Positions 46,847 to 59,264 are shown, numbered from the stretch's first letter. The stretch: DNA of 64,000 bases from Terrabacter sp. 28 (GCA_000955875.1 JYOE01000004.1:124484-188483), one strand, 5' to 3'. Notes: a model not told the origin generated them from the sequence alone. Made by a program: numbers and translations.

Positions 46847-48367
46847 TCACTCGGGGGTGGCGAGACCGCGGAGCAGCTCTGCCACGTCGGCGCTGTCCTC
46901 GAGCAGGGCGCCCACCTGCGCCCGGGTGCCGCGCTCCGGCTCGAGGATGGGCACGCGCTGCAGGCTGGCGCGACCGGGCACGTCGAAGACGACGGAGTCC
47001 CAGCTCGCCGAGAAGACCTGCCCGGTGAAGCGGCGCACGCACTCGCCCCGGAACCAGGCCCGGGTGTCTTCGGGGGGCGTCGTCTGGGCGGCCTTGACCT
47101 CCTCGGGCGACACGAGGTCGCGGAGCATGCCGCGGTCGCGCAGGCGGTGCACGATGCCCTTCTCGGGGCGCACGTCGGCCCACTGGATGTCGATCGCGGC
47201 GAGGCGGTGGTCGTCCCAGGCGAGGCCGTCGCGGGCGCGGTAGCCCTCGAGCACCTTGAGCTTGGCCACCCAGTCGAGCAGCGCCGAGCACGACATGACG
47301 TCGCGGCCGAGACCGGTGAGGACCTCCTCCCAGAGGGCCATGACCTCGGCGGTGGCCTCGGGCTCCGGGTCGTCGCCGCGGCGCTCGAGCCAGCTGCGGG
47401 CGGCCTCGAGGTACATCCACTGGATGTCGAGAGCGGTGACGGTGCGCCCGTCCGTGAGCTCGACCGTGGCCTGGAGCGTGGGGTCGTGCGACACCGTCTG
47501 CAGCGCGGCGACGGGGCGGCGGATGGACCAGTCCTCGGTGAGGTGGCCGTCCTCGATCATGCCGAGCACGAGGGAGGTCGTGCCGGTCTTGAGGAGGGTC
47601 GCGACGTCGAGCTGGTTGGCGTCTCCGATGATGACGTGCAGTCGGCGGTAGCGGTCGGCGACGGCGTGCGGCTCGTCGCGGGTGTTGATGATCGGCCGCT
47701 TCAGGGTCGTCTCGAGCCCGACCTCGGTCTCGAAGAAGTCGGCGCGCTGGGAGACCTGGAAGCCCGCTCCCCTGCTGTCGACGCCGAGCCCGACCCGCCC
47801 GGCGCCGCAGACGACCTGGCGGGTGACGAAGAAGGGGACGAGGTGGCGCACGATGTCGGGGAACGGCGTGCGTCGCGGCATGAGGTAGTTCTCGTGCGTG
47901 CCGTAGGACTGGCCCTTGCCGTCGGCGTTGTTCTTGTAGAGGTTGACCGGGGGCTGGCCGGGACGGGCGGCGAGCAGGCGCACGGACTCGAGCGCGATGG
48001 CGTCGCCGGCCCGGTCCCACGTCACGGCGTCGCGCGGGAGCGTCACCTCGGGCGAGCTGTACTCGGGGTGCGCGTGGTCGACGTAGTAGCGGGCGCCGTT
48101 CGTGAGCACCACGTTGGCGAGCGTCGGGTCCTCGACGTCGGTCAGCTGGCTCGGGTCGGCGGTCTGCCGGTCGAGCTGCCAGCCGCGCGCGTCGCGCAAC
48201 GGGTCCTCGAAGGCGTAGTCCCAGCTCGACTGGTTCGACCGGATGCCCTGGGCGGCGGCGTACACGCTGACGACCTGACCCGAGAGGAACATCGGGTTGG
48301 CCATCGGGTCGCCCGGCACGGAGATGCCGTACTCGGTCTCGAGCCCCATGATCCGACGCACCGTCAT
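46847..48367 (-). CDS. dop: Pup deamidase/depupylase Dop
   Basis: 506 residues. PafA homologue that hydrolyses the C-terminal Gln of Pup and removes Pup from substrates. MGLETEYGISVPGD holds the Mg Glu; the long Dop loop (about residues 38-85, GIRSNQSSWDYAFEDPLRDA) distinguishes it from PafA; catalytic Asp lies in YYVDHAHPEYSSPE; LYKNNADGKGQSYGTHENY is conserved. ATG 48367 is leaderless (TAGGGT at 48374-48379). Confidence 0.97.
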   Translation of the reverse strand: MTVRRIMGLETEYGISVPGDPMANPMFLSGQVVSVYAAAQGIRSNQSSWDYAFEDPLRDARGWQLDRQTADPSQLTDVEDPTLANVVLTNGARYYVDHAHPEYSSPEVTLPRDAVTWDRAGDAIALESVRLLAARPGQPPVNLYKNNADGKGQSYGTHENYLMPRRTPFPDIVRHLVPFFVTRQVVCGAGRVGLGVDSRGAGFQVSQRADFFETEVGLETTLKRPIINTRDEPHAVADRYRRLHVIIGDANQLDVATLLKTGTTSLVLGMIEDGHLTEDWSIRRPVAALQTVSHDPTLQATVELTDGRTVTALDIQWMYLEAARSWLERRGDDPEPEATAEVMALWEEVLTGLGRDVMSCSALLDWVAKLKVLEGYRARDGLAWDDHRLAAIDIQWADVRPEKGIVHRLRDRGMLRDLVSPEEVKAAQTTPPEDTRAWFRGECVRRFTGQVFSASWDSVVFDVPGRASLQRVPILEPERGTRAQVGALLEDSADVAELLRGLATPE

Positions 48368-48371
48368 GGCC

Positions 48372-48382
48372 CGACCCTAACC
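48372..48382 (-). promoter_or_regulatory. Shared promoter box upstream of dop
   Basis: GGTTAGGGTCG. Its TAGGGT lies 6 bp before the dop ATG, so transcription likely begins at the start codon. Confidence 0.65.
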
Positions 48383-48435
48383 GGAGCTGCGCGGGGTCTC
48401 CGCGACGGTCCGACCCGCGTACGCGTGCGGCCCGT

Positions 48436-51015
48436 TCAGAGGGCGCCGACCTTCTGGAGCCGGTTGAGCGAGAACCACCCGAACGGGATCGGCAGCCAGT
48501 AGGTCGCAAGGCGGTAGAGGATCACCGCAGGCACGGCCACGGCGCTGTCGACCCCGATCTGGATGAGGCCGAACGACATCGCCGCCTCGATGCCCCCGAG
48601 ACCACCGGGGGTCGGCACGGCCGAGCCGACGATGGCACCGGCGAAGTAGACGACCGCAACCGACGCCACCGACGGCTCGGCACCGAAGGCCCTCGTGGCG
48701 CACACGAGTGCCGCCACGAACGACACGTCGAGCACGAGCGCGCCGCCGAGCAGCTGGGCGAGGCGCTGCGGGTGCTGGAACGTCTCGAGCACCTGCGGCA
48801 GCGCGGAACGCACCTGCGGCATGACCCGCTCGGTGAGCAGCGCCCGGATCTTCGGCACGGCGAGCAGCCCGAGCGCCGCGATGACGACTGCCAGGATCGC
48901 CGCGACGAGCACGGGCGACGGGCTGAAGGAGACGGAAGGCCCGGTGCCGGCCAGCACGCCCGAGACGACGAGCAGCACGAAGTACGAGCAGAACTGAGCC
49001 ACCTGGGCCACGCCGACGCTCGCGCCGGCCAGCGTCGGCTGCAGGCCGGACGTCTGCAGGTAACGGGTGTTGAGCGCGATGTTGCCGACCGCCGCCGGAG
49101 CGACCAGACCGCTGAACGCGACCGCGAGCTGCGTCATGTACGTGCGGACGAACCGCAGGTGGATCGGCGAGGCCCCGGCGAGCGCGATGGAGGCGCCCGC
49201 GAACGTCGCCGCCGCGAACGCCACGAGACCGAGGATCCAGCGCCAGTCGGCCTCGCGGAAGACGGTGGCGAGGTCGAACTGGGTGAGCTGGGTGAGGATG
49301 AAGTACGCGGCCACGGCGCCGCCGATGACGGTGACCACCGCGCGGGCCGAGACGCGACGCAGCTGCACCGGCTCGACGTGCTCGATCGAGGGACGCAGCT
49401 CGACGAGGCGGCTGCGCAGCTCCTTGAGGACGCCACGTCGTTCGCGCAGCGCCTCCCGGGTCTCGGGCGTCAGGGCGACGGACTGGAGCAGCGGCACGGC
49501 ACGCAGGACGGCCTCCTCGCCGAGGGTCTCGGCCGCGGCCCGGACCGTGCGTTCGGGACCGACGGCGAGAGCGACCGCGGTCAGCAGCTGGGCCAGGTCG
49601 ATGCGCAGGCTGATGTCGTCGGCGGCGACGTCCCCGCTGCCGAGGCTTCCGAGTGCCACGTTGTCGCCGTCGACGAGGACGTGCTGTGGGCTGAGGGAAC
49701 GGTGGGCCACCCGCCGCCGGTGGAGGGTCTCCGAGAGCCGGAACACCGCTGCGAGCTGGGCATCGGTGAGGTCGGACCCCACCTCGGCCAGGGGACGTCC
49801 CTTCGGCTCGAGGTACGCGACGACCGCCGAGAACGGGCCCACCTCGGCGACGGACACCGGCCGTGGGGCCGGGATGCCGAGGTCCTCGAGGACGAGGCCC
49901 ATGAGGGTGCGGTGCTCGACCTCCGAGCGCAGCGTGAGCGCGGGCGGCCGGGTGAAGCCGCTCCTCAGGCGCAGCACGCGCAGGAAGCGCCGGCCCGACG
50001 CGAGGCCGAAGGTGTCGCGGTCGATGACGTGCACGTCGACGGTGCGCGCGCCGTCGGAGGCCTCGGTGGTGCCGATGTAGCGACGGTCACCGGCGTCGTT
50101 GGCGTCGATGAGCTCGAGCCGGCGCAGCGGCACGCCCGTGGCGACGAGCACGTCGGCCACGTCGCGCCCCGGCGCGCGGGTCGACGTGACGCCGAAGACG
50201 AGCCGGAACGCGATGCCGACGAGCCAGCCGAGCAGCAGCGAGGCGGTGAGGGCCGCCAGCGTCATGGCCCCCGAGAGCAGCGTCGTGACCAGGGTCGCGA
50301 CGACGACGGTGACGGCGATCGGCCAGATCCACTTGCGGCCGGAGATGTCCGCCACCGTCAGCAGCGAGACCGTCGAGACGATGACGATGTCGAGCGGGCC
50401 GGTGTGCCCGGTCGGGGTCGGGCGCGTGAGGACGTCGGTGACGAAGCCCCCGTTGCCCGACTGCACCAGCACCGCGAGCACGATGACGATGACACCGGCG
50501 ACGACGGCCGCTCCGAGCGCCTGGATCAGCTGCAGCCCACGCCGGCGCAGGACGAGGTCCACGCCCACGCCGATCGGCACGAGGAGAACCCCGATGCCGC
50601 TGACGAGCGAGAGCAGCGTCAGCAGCACCCTCGGCAGCCCGCTGGTGACGTCGGTGAGGTCCTGCTCCACGGCGCCACGCGTGCCTGCCGCGAGGTCGGC
50701 CACGACGAGGCCGAGCACCAGCAGCAGCAGCGCCACGACGAGGCGCACGACGTCCGCCGGACGGCGCACCCGCTCGGGGATGGCCGGCTCCACGACGTCG
50801 ACGTCGGCCGGTGGCACCGGAGTCGGCGCCTCCGGGTCGATGGCCTCGACCTCCCTGGCCGGCTCCGGAGTCGGTTCCTCCGGTGCGGTCTTGTCGACCG
50901 CCTCCTGCTGCGCCGTGGTGCGCATGTCTTCCCCCGTGCTCTCGTCTGCGTGCCCCGGACGACCTTCGTCGACGGCGCGACCGGAGTGTCGCGCGCGGTC
51001 GGTGTCGTCGGGCAT
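48436..51015 (-). CDS. Membrane protein: kinase-like domain fused to LPG-synthase/flippase-type transmembrane domain
   Basis: 859 residues. Order: acidic Pro-rich cytoplasmic start (1-75), six or more spans (about 80-260), a cytoplasmic kinase-like region (about 290-500) whose HRSLSPQHVLVDGDNVALG around residue 436 resembles the catalytic loop of ABC1/RIO-like kinases but with Ser in place of Asp, and a C-terminal LPG_synthase_TM/YbhN-type domain (about 545-859; AFSGLVAPAAVGNIALNTRY, GAIVGSAVPTPGGLGGIEAA). Probably a lipid flippase controlled by a pseudokinase. ATG 51015 is chosen; ATG 50925 with GGGGGAAG upstream is a real alternative. Next to dop. Confidence 0.75.
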   Translation of the reverse strand: MPDDTDRARHSGRAVDEGRPGHADESTGEDMRTTAQQEAVDKTAPEEPTPEPAREVEAIDPEAPTPVPPADVDVVEPAIPERVRRPADVVRLVVALLLLVLGLVVADLAAGTRGAVEQDLTDVTSGLPRVLLTLLSLVSGIGVLLVPIGVGVDLVLRRRGLQLIQALGAAVVAGVIVIVLAVLVQSGNGGFVTDVLTRPTPTGHTGPLDIVIVSTVSLLTVADISGRKWIWPIAVTVVVATLVTTLLSGAMTLAALTASLLLGWLVGIAFRLVFGVTSTRAPGRDVADVLVATGVPLRRLELIDANDAGDRRYIGTTEASDGARTVDVHVIDRDTFGLASGRRFLRVLRLRSGFTRPPALTLRSEVEHRTLMGLVLEDLGIPAPRPVSVAEVGPFSAVVAYLEPKGRPLAEVGSDLTDAQLAAVFRLSETLHRRRVAHRSLSPQHVLVDGDNVALGSLGSGDVAADDISLRIDLAQLLTAVALAVGPERTVRAAAETLGEEAVLRAVPLLQSVALTPETREALRERRGVLKELRSRLVELRPSIEHVEPVQLRRVSARAVVTVIGGAVAAYFILTQLTQFDLATVFREADWRWILGLVAFAAATFAGASIALAGASPIHLRFVRTYMTQLAVAFSGLVAPAAVGNIALNTRYLQTSGLQPTLAGASVGVAQVAQFCSYFVLLVVSGVLAGTGPSVSFSPSPVLVAAILAVVIAALGLLAVPKIRALLTERVMPQVRSALPQVLETFQHPQRLAQLLGGALVLDVSFVAALVCATRAFGAEPSVASVAVVYFAGAIVGSAVPTPGGLGGIEAAMSFGLIQIGVDSAVAVPAVILYRLATYWLPIPFGWFSLNRLQKVGAL

Positions 51016-51119
51016 GGGGTCAATCCTGCCTGAGCCACGCCCCGATTGGCCGCACCTGAGGCCCCGTTGCCGCCCGGGCACTCGTCCGCCTCACTGGTGA
51101 AGGTGCCAGACTGGCGCTC

Positions 51120-52103
51120 GTGACGGCGACCGGCTCCTGGGACATGCCCCTGCGCACCAAGCTGCTCGCCCGCGCCGTGCAACGGTGGCGCGGCGGCATC
51201 GCCACCCTCACCCCCGACGGAATCGCCCGCAGCAGAGCGCTTTTCACGCCGCCGCGCGCTCCGTACACCTGGGTGACCGGCCCCGTCCCGGCGTCGGTGC
51301 TCGTCGGAGACCTGTCGTTCCCGGCGCGCGACGGGCACCGGATCGCCGTGCGCACCTACCGCCGTCGGGACTCCCAGGGCGACACGCTGCCGGCGCTGCT
51401 GTGGTTCCACGGCGGCGGGTGGGTGCTCGGCAACACCCGCGGCTACGACCCCATCTGCGCCTGGCTCGCCGACGTCTGCCGGGTCGCCGTGCTCAACGTC
51501 GACTACCGCCTGGCACCCGAGCACCGCGCCCCGCAGGCGGCGCACGACTGCGTCGACGCGGCACGGTGGGTCGCGTCGAGGGGCGAGGCGGACGGCATAC
51601 GGCCGACGGGGATCGGCCTGGCGGGCGACTCAGCGGGTGGCAACCTCGCCGCCGTGGCCGCGCACGTGCTGCGCGACGAGGCAGTCGACGTGAGCTACCA
51701 GGCCCTGCTCTACCCCGCGGTCGACGCCACGATGAGCAGCCCGTCCGTCGCCCAGCACGCCCAGGCCCCGATCCTGACCCGCCCCGACATGGACGCCTTC
51801 CTCGCGCACTACCTCGGTGACGGCGAGGACGCCCTCGACCGCCGGGACCCACTCGTGTCGCCGCTGCACGCCCCCGACCACGCGCGCCTGCCGGCCACGC
51901 TCGTGCAGACCGCGGACCTCGACCCGCTGCGCGACGAGGGCGGGCGCTACGCCGACGCGCTCCGCCGCGCGGGCAGTCCGGTGCGGCACACGAACTACCC
52001 GCGGGTGCCGCACGGCTTCATGAGCTTTCCGGGGGCCACGAGAGCCGGTGCCGCGGCCCGCGCTGAGCTCGCGGACTGGGTCTCCGCCCACGCACACCGT
52101 TGA
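51120..52103 (+). CDS. Alpha/beta hydrolase of the hormone-sensitive-lipase (HGGG) family
   Basis: 327 residues. Oxyanion motif WFHGGGWVLG, DYRLAPEHRAPQA, nucleophile Ser in GLAGDSAGGNLAA, Asp in TADLDPLRDEGGRYA and His in RVPHGFMSF. Esterase/lipase acting on short to medium acyl esters; natural substrate unknown. GTG 51120 is probably leaderless (CAGACT 7 bp upstream). One octamer copy at 51593-51600 forces the rare Ile codon ATA. Confidence 0.88.
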   Translation: MTATGSWDMPLRTKLLARAVQRWRGGIATLTPDGIARSRALFTPPRAPYTWVTGPVPASVLVGDLSFPARDGHRIAVRTYRRRDSQGDTLPALLWFHGGGWVLGNTRGYDPICAWLADVCRVAVLNVDYRLAPEHRAPQAAHDCVDAARWVASRGEADGIRPTGIGLAGDSAGGNLAAVAAHVLRDEAVDVSYQALLYPAVDATMSSPSVAQHAQAPILTRPDMDAFLAHYLGDGEDALDRRDPLVSPLHAPDHARLPATLVQTADLDPLRDEGGRYADALRRAGSPVRHTNYPRVPHGFMSFPGATRAGAAARAELADWVSAHAHR

Positions 52104-52154
52104 ACCTCCGATAGTCTGCCAACGCACGCGAGTCTCGTGAGGGATGGTCTCGAA

Positions 52155-53144
52155 GTGAACGATGTCGTCGTGTTCAGCGGCTCGGCGCACCCCGCCCTTG
52201 CCGACCGCATCTGCTCGCACCTCGGGGTCACGCGGTCCCCCGTCGACATCAAGCGGTTCAGCAACGACTGCCTCCAGGCACAGCTGCTCGCCAACTGCCG
52301 GCAGCGCGACGTCTACATCGTGCAGCCGCTCGTGCCGCCCACGCAGGAGCACCTCATGGAGCTGCTCCTCATGATCGACGCGGCACGCGGCGCCTCCGCG
52401 GCGCAGATCACCGCCGTCATGCCGCACTACGCGTACGCCCGCTCCGACAAGAAGGACGCGTCGCGCATCTCGCTCGGCGGCCGTCTCGTCGCCGACATGA
52501 TCTCGACCGCGGGCGCCCACCGGGTGCTGACGATGGCGTTGCACGCGCCGCAGGTGCACGGCTTCTTCTCGACGCCCGTCGACCACCTCACCGCGATCGG
52601 CGTGCTCGCCGACCACTTCCGCGACGCCGACCTCACGAACTCGATCGTCGTCAGCCCCGACCTCGGCAACGCCAAGGTGGCCACGCAGTTCGCCCGACTG
52701 CTCGGCCTGCCCGTCGCTGCCGGCTCCAAGCAGCGCGTCGCCGACGACCGCGTCGTCATCGACTCGATCGTCGGCGATGTCGCGGGCCGACGGGCGATCA
52801 TCCTCGACGACGAGATCGCCACCGGCGGCTCGATGCTCGAGCTGATGGACCGCCTCAAGGACGCCGGCGCCACCGAGGCGGCCATCGTCTGCACGCACGG
52901 GCTCTTCGCCGGCAAGGCCGTCGAGCGGCTGCGCGGCCACCCGTTCGTCACCGAGGTCGTCACCACCGACACCGTGCCCGCCCCCGACGGCTGGCCCGAG
53001 CTCACGGTGCGTTCGGTGTCGGCGCTCTTCGCCGAGGCGATCAGCCGCATCCACCACGGCCGCTCGGTGAGCTCGCTCTTCGAGGGCGTCGACCCCACGC
53101 ACGCGCCGCCCCAGGCCAAGTTGCCGTTCGAGACGCCTGCATGA
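52155..53144 (+). CDS. Ribose-phosphate pyrophosphokinase-like protein (divergent Prs)
   Basis: 329 residues. Two phosphoribosyltransferase-type domains as in PRPP synthetase: FSGSAHPALADRIC, MPHYAYARSDKKDASRISLGG and DDEIATGGSMLELM (PRPP loop, normally DDxxDTGGT). Several usual catalytic positions differ: MALHAPQVHGFF lacks the Asp of the common DLHxxQIQGFF. It may be a second, altered Prs rather than the housekeeping one. GTG 52155 with GAGGGA upstream is preferred; GTG 52137 is possible. Overlaps the DUF3054 gene by 4 bp. Confidence 0.8.
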   Translation: MNDVVVFSGSAHPALADRICSHLGVTRSPVDIKRFSNDCLQAQLLANCRQRDVYIVQPLVPPTQEHLMELLLMIDAARGASAAQITAVMPHYAYARSDKKDASRISLGGRLVADMISTAGAHRVLTMALHAPQVHGFFSTPVDHLTAIGVLADHFRDADLTNSIVVSPDLGNAKVATQFARLLGLPVAAGSKQRVADDRVVIDSIVGDVAGRRAIILDDEIATGGSMLELMDRLKDAGATEAAIVCTHGLFAGKAVERLRGHPFVTEVVTTDTVPAPDGWPELTVRSVSALFAEAISRIHHGRSVSSLFEGVDPTHAPPQAKLPFETPA

Positions 53145-53530
53145 GCCGCACCCCCTGGTGGCGGCACCCCGGCGTCGCCCTCCTTATCGACGTCGTGCTC
53201 GTCGTCGTGTTCGCTGCCGTCGGACGCGCCAGTCACGACGAGACCAACCCCGTCGTCGGCGCCCTCGCCACGGCGTGGCCGTTCCTCGTCGGCACGGCGC
53301 TGGGCTGGATCGTGGTGCGGGCCATGCGCCGCACCTGGCCGGTCGACCTCGCCCCGGGCGTGACGGTCTGGTTCGCCACGGTGCTCGTGGGGATGGTGCT
53401 GCGTCGAGCCGTCGGCTCGGGCACGGCGGTCAGCTTCGTCGTGGTGGCCTCGGTCGTGCTCGCGGCCTTCCTGCTCGGCTGGCGAGCCGTGGGCGCGTAT
53501 GCCGCCCGCCGCTCCCCCGCGCGCACCTGA
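53141..53530 (+). CDS. DUF3054 family membrane protein
   Basis: 129 residues with four hydrophobic helices (VALLIDVVLVVVFAAVGR, ATAWPFLVGTALGWIVV, VTVWFATVLVGMVLR, VVVASVVLAAFLLGW). GRASHDE and WPVDLAPGVTVW are family marks. Function unknown. ATG overlaps the preceding Prs-like stop (ATGA). Confidence 0.85.
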   Translation: MSRTPWWRHPGVALLIDVVLVVVFAAVGRASHDETNPVVGALATAWPFLVGTALGWIVVRAMRRTWPVDLAPGVTVWFATVLVGMVLRRAVGSGTAVSFVVVASVVLAAFLLGWRAVGAYAARRSPART

Positions 53531-53580
53531 CCCGCACGCCGCGCCCCACCGTCGAACGGGCACCTTGCCGAGTCGGCACA

Positions 53581-53614
53581 GTGCCCACCCGACCCAGGAA
53601 GGTCGAGTGGGCAC
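53581..53614. terminator. Convergent terminator DUF3054 / arc
   Basis: GTGCCCACCCGAC (53581-53593) and GTCGAGTGGGCAC (53602-53614) pair at 12 of 13 positions with an 8-base loop. Confidence 0.7.
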
Positions 53615-53644
53615 CGTGTTCCGGCGGCTGGCTGCTCTCCGGGG

Positions 53645-55408
53645 TCAGAGGTACTGGCCGGTGTTGGCCGTCGCGATGGAACGGCCCGGCTCGGTGCCGT
53701 CCTTGCCCTTGATGAGCGTGCGGATGTAGACGATGCGCTCGCCCTTCTTGCCGCTGATGCGCGCCCAGTCGTCGGGGTTGGTCGTGTTGGGCAGGTCCTC
53801 GTTCTCCTTGAACTCGTCGACGCAGCTGGCGAGCAGGTGCTCGACGCGGATGCCCTTCTGGCCGGTGGTGAGGAAGTCCTTGATCGCGAGCTTCTTGGCC
53901 CGGTCGACGATGTTCTGGATCATCGCGCCCGAGTTGAAGTCCTTGAAGTAGAGGATCTCCTTGTCGCCGCCCTGGTAGGTGACCTCGAGGAAGCGGTTCT
54001 CCTCCATCTCCGAGTACATCCGCTCGACGGCCGCCGTGATCATGGCCTCGACGGTCGCGTCGCGGCTGCCGCCGTTGACCGCGAGGTCGTGCTCGTGGAG
54101 CGGCAGCGTGTCGGTGAGGTACTTGCTGAAGATGTCTCGCGCGCTCTCGGCGTCGGGCCGCTCGATCTTGATCTTGGCGTCGAGACGTCCCGGCCGCAGG
54201 ATCGCCGGGTCGATCATGTCCTCACGGTTGGAGGCACCGATGACGATGACGTTGTCGAGCCGCTCGACGCCATCGATCTCGGCGAGGAGCTGCGGCACGA
54301 TCGTGGTCTCGACGTCGCTGCTCACACCCGAACCGCGGGTGCGGAAGAGCGAGTCCATCTCGTCGAAGAAGACGACGACGGGCGTTCCGTCAGAGGCCTT
54401 TTCGCGAGCACGCTGGAAGATCAGGCGGATGTGCCGCTCGGTCTCACCGACGTACTTGTTGAGCAGCTCGGGGCCCTTGATGTTGAGGAAGTAGCTCTTC
54501 TCCGTCTGCTTGCCCGTGCGGGCCGCGACCTGGCGCGCGAGCGAGGCGGCCACCGCCTTGGCGATGAGCGTCTTGCCGCACCCGGGAGGGCCGTAGAGCA
54601 GCACCCCCTTGGGCGGCTTGAGGGCGTGCTCCTTGTAGAGCTCGGGGTGCAGGAAGGGGAGCTCGACCGCGTCACGGATCTGCTCGATCTGGCCGGCGAG
54701 ACCACCGATGTCGGCGTAGTCGACGTCGGGCACCTCCTCGAGGACCAGCTCCTCGACCTCGAGCTTCGGGATGAGCTCGTGCACGAAGTTGGAGCGCGGG
54801 TCGAGGGTCAGGGAGTCGCCGACCCGGATGCGCTCGTCGAGCAGCGGCGTGGCGATGCGGCACACGCGCTCCTCGTCGCCGTGCGTCACGACGACGACGC
54901 GGTCGGGCTCGATGCGCTCCTTGACCGTGACGACCTCGCCCACGCGCTCGTAGCCGTGGACCGAGACGACGTTGAGCGCCTCGTTGAGCATCACCTCGCG
55001 GCCGAGCCCGAGCTCCTTCTGGTCGACCGACGGGCTGATCGCCACGCGCATCTTCCGTCCACCCGTGAGGATGTCGACGGCGCCGTCGTCGGGAGCGTCG
55101 ACCACGAGCCCGTAGGTGCTGGGCGGCTGGGCGAGCCGGTCGACCTCCTTCTTGAGGGTGACGATCTGCTCGCGCGCGTCCTTGAGCGTGCGCACGAGCC
55201 GCTCGTTCTGCGACGAGAGCGTCGAGAGGCTCGTCTGCACGTGAGCCAGCCGGGCCTCGAGCTCGCGGGTGCGCTGCGGCGAGTGCCGCGCCACCTCACG
55301 CAGGGACTCGACCTCGGCACGCAGGGCTGCGAGCTCGCGGTCCCCCACATCGGGGGCTCCGGCGCCGGCGGCACCTTCAGGGTCTGGGTTGCGGACGTCG
55401 TCAGACAT
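53645..55408 (-). CDS. arc: Proteasome-associated AAA ATPase Mpa/ARC
   Basis: 587 residues. N-terminal coiled coil (about 24-94) that binds Pup, tandem OB domains, then one AAA module with Walker [14 protein letters not shown], Walker [12 protein letters not shown] and arginine finger region RPGRLDAKI. It ends in GQYL, the QYL motif that opens the 20S gate. GAGGAGG stands just before ATG 55408. It is separated from dop by four genes, two of them on the other strand groups, whereas relatives keep arc closer. Confidence 0.98.
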   Translation of the reverse strand: MSDDVRNPDPEGAAGAGAPDVGDRELAALRAEVESLREVARHSPQRTRELEARLAHVQTSLSTLSSQNERLVRTLKDAREQIVTLKKEVDRLAQPPSTYGLVVDAPDDGAVDILTGGRKMRVAISPSVDQKELGLGREVMLNEALNVVSVHGYERVGEVVTVKERIEPDRVVVVTHGDEERVCRIATPLLDERIRVGDSLTLDPRSNFVHELIPKLEVEELVLEEVPDVDYADIGGLAGQIEQIRDAVELPFLHPELYKEHALKPPKGVLLYGPPGCGKTLIAKAVAASLARQVAARTGKQTEKSYFLNIKGPELLNKYVGETERHIRLIFQRAREKASDGTPVVVFFDEMDSLFRTRGSGVSSDVETTIVPQLLAEIDGVERLDNVIVIGASNREDMIDPAILRPGRLDAKIKIERPDAESARDIFSKYLTDTLPLHEHDLAVNGGSRDATVEAMITAAVERMYSEMEENRFLEVTYQGGDKEILYFKDFNSGAMIQNIVDRAKKLAIKDFLTTGQKGIRVEHLLASCVDEFKENEDLPNTTNPDDWARISGKKGERIVYIRTLIKGKDGTEPGRSIATANTGQYL

Positions 55409-55447
55409 CTCGGCCTCCTCATCCGTCACTCGCACATAGTGACGATT

Positions 55448-55458
55448 CGACCCTAACC
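55448..55458 (-). promoter_or_regulatory. Shared promoter box upstream of arc
   Basis: GGTTAGGGTCG, the same 11 bases as upstream of pup and dop; TAGGGT gives a leader of about 35-40 bases before the arc ATG. Confidence 0.6.
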
Positions 55459-55463
55459 CCGCG

Positions 55464-58266
<2,803 letters not shown>

Positions 58267-58396
58267 GACCTCAACCCTAGGGCCTGCCCCGCTGAGCCCG
58301 GCCCGTGCCGGTCCCGTGCGCCGCCTGTGGGGTCGAGTCCGGGTCGAGTCCGGGTCGAGTCGGGGCCCTGTCGCCGCTGCGGCATACAGTCTGGCC

Positions 58397-59236
58397 ATGG
58401 TCTCAGCGCTGTCCCCGAGTCGGGCCTCCGACTTCATGTCGTGCCCGATGCTCTACCGCTTCCGGGTCATCGACAAGCTCCCGTCGCCGCCCACCCAGGC
58501 GACCGCGCGGGGCACGCTCGTCCACGCCGTCCTCGAGCGGCTCTTCGACCTCCCGGCAGCCGAGCGCACCATCGACGCCGCCGTCGCCCTCGTGCCGCAG
58601 GAGTGGCAGCGGCTCGCCGACGAGGAGCCGGCGATGCTCGAGCTGCTGGCCGAGCAGCAGGGCCGCACCGACGAGTGGTTCGCCGGCGCCGCCTCCCTGC
58701 TGCAGACGTGGTTCGGCCTCGAGGACCCCACGCGGCTCGAGCCCGCCGAGCGCGAGCTCTACGTCGAGACCGAGATCGACGGCCTCGTGCTGCGCGGTTA
58801 CGTCGACCGCCTCGACGTGGCGCCGGGGGGTGCCATGCGCGTCGTCGACTACAAGACGGGGCGCTCGCCCTCCGAGCACTTCGAGGCCAAGGCCCTGTTC
58901 CAGATGAAGTTCTACGCGCTCGTGCTGTGGCGTCAGCGTGGCGTCATCCCGAAGCGGCTCCAGCTCGTCTACCTCGGCAACAGCGAGATCGTCGCCTACG
59001 AGCCCGACGAGCAGGACCTCCTCGGCACCGAGCGCAAGGTCAAGGCGCTCTGGACCGCCATCGAGCGGGCCGCCACCACCGGCGACTGGCGCCCGAGCCC
59101 GAGCCGTCTCTGCGACTGGTGCGAGCACCGCGCCCTGTGCCCAGCCTGGGGCGGCACCCCACCGCCGCTGCCGGTCGACGCTGCCGAGCGCGCCGTCGAT
59201 CCCGCCGTCACCGGCCTCGTCGAGATCGACGCCTGA
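58397..59236 (+). CDS. RecB-family PD-(D/E)XK exonuclease with Fe-S cysteines
   Basis: 279 residues. SRASDFMSCPMLYRFRVIDKL is the N-terminal motif with the first cysteine; nuclease core has RGYVDRLDVAPGGAMRVVDYKTG (Asp, Asp-Tyr-Lys). C-terminal CDWCEHRALCP supplies the other three cysteines of an AddB/Cas4-like 4Fe-4S cluster. Stand-alone members occur in actinobacteria beside trmI; role in DNA repair is inferred. ATG 58397 is leaderless (TACAGT 58385-58390), and that -10 overlaps an octamer copy. Confidence 0.9.
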   Translation: MVSALSPSRASDFMSCPMLYRFRVIDKLPSPPTQATARGTLVHAVLERLFDLPAAERTIDAAVALVPQEWQRLADEEPAMLELLAEQQGRTDEWFAGAASLLQTWFGLEDPTRLEPAERELYVETEIDGLVLRGYVDRLDVAPGGAMRVVDYKTGRSPSEHFEAKALFQMKFYALVLWRQRGVIPKRLQLVYLGNSEIVAYEPDEQDLLGTERKVKALWTAIERAATTGDWRPSPSRLCDWCEHRALCPAWGGTPPPLPVDAAERAVDPAVTGLVEIDA

Positions 59237-59264
59237 CCTCCGCCCCGTTCGCGCCACCCGGGGC

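Noticed and set aside
58397..59236. RecB-like nuclease considered as Cas4 of a CRISPR system
   Set aside because: No cas1, cas2 or repeats nearby; size and neighbours fit the stand-alone actinobacterial RecB-type family.
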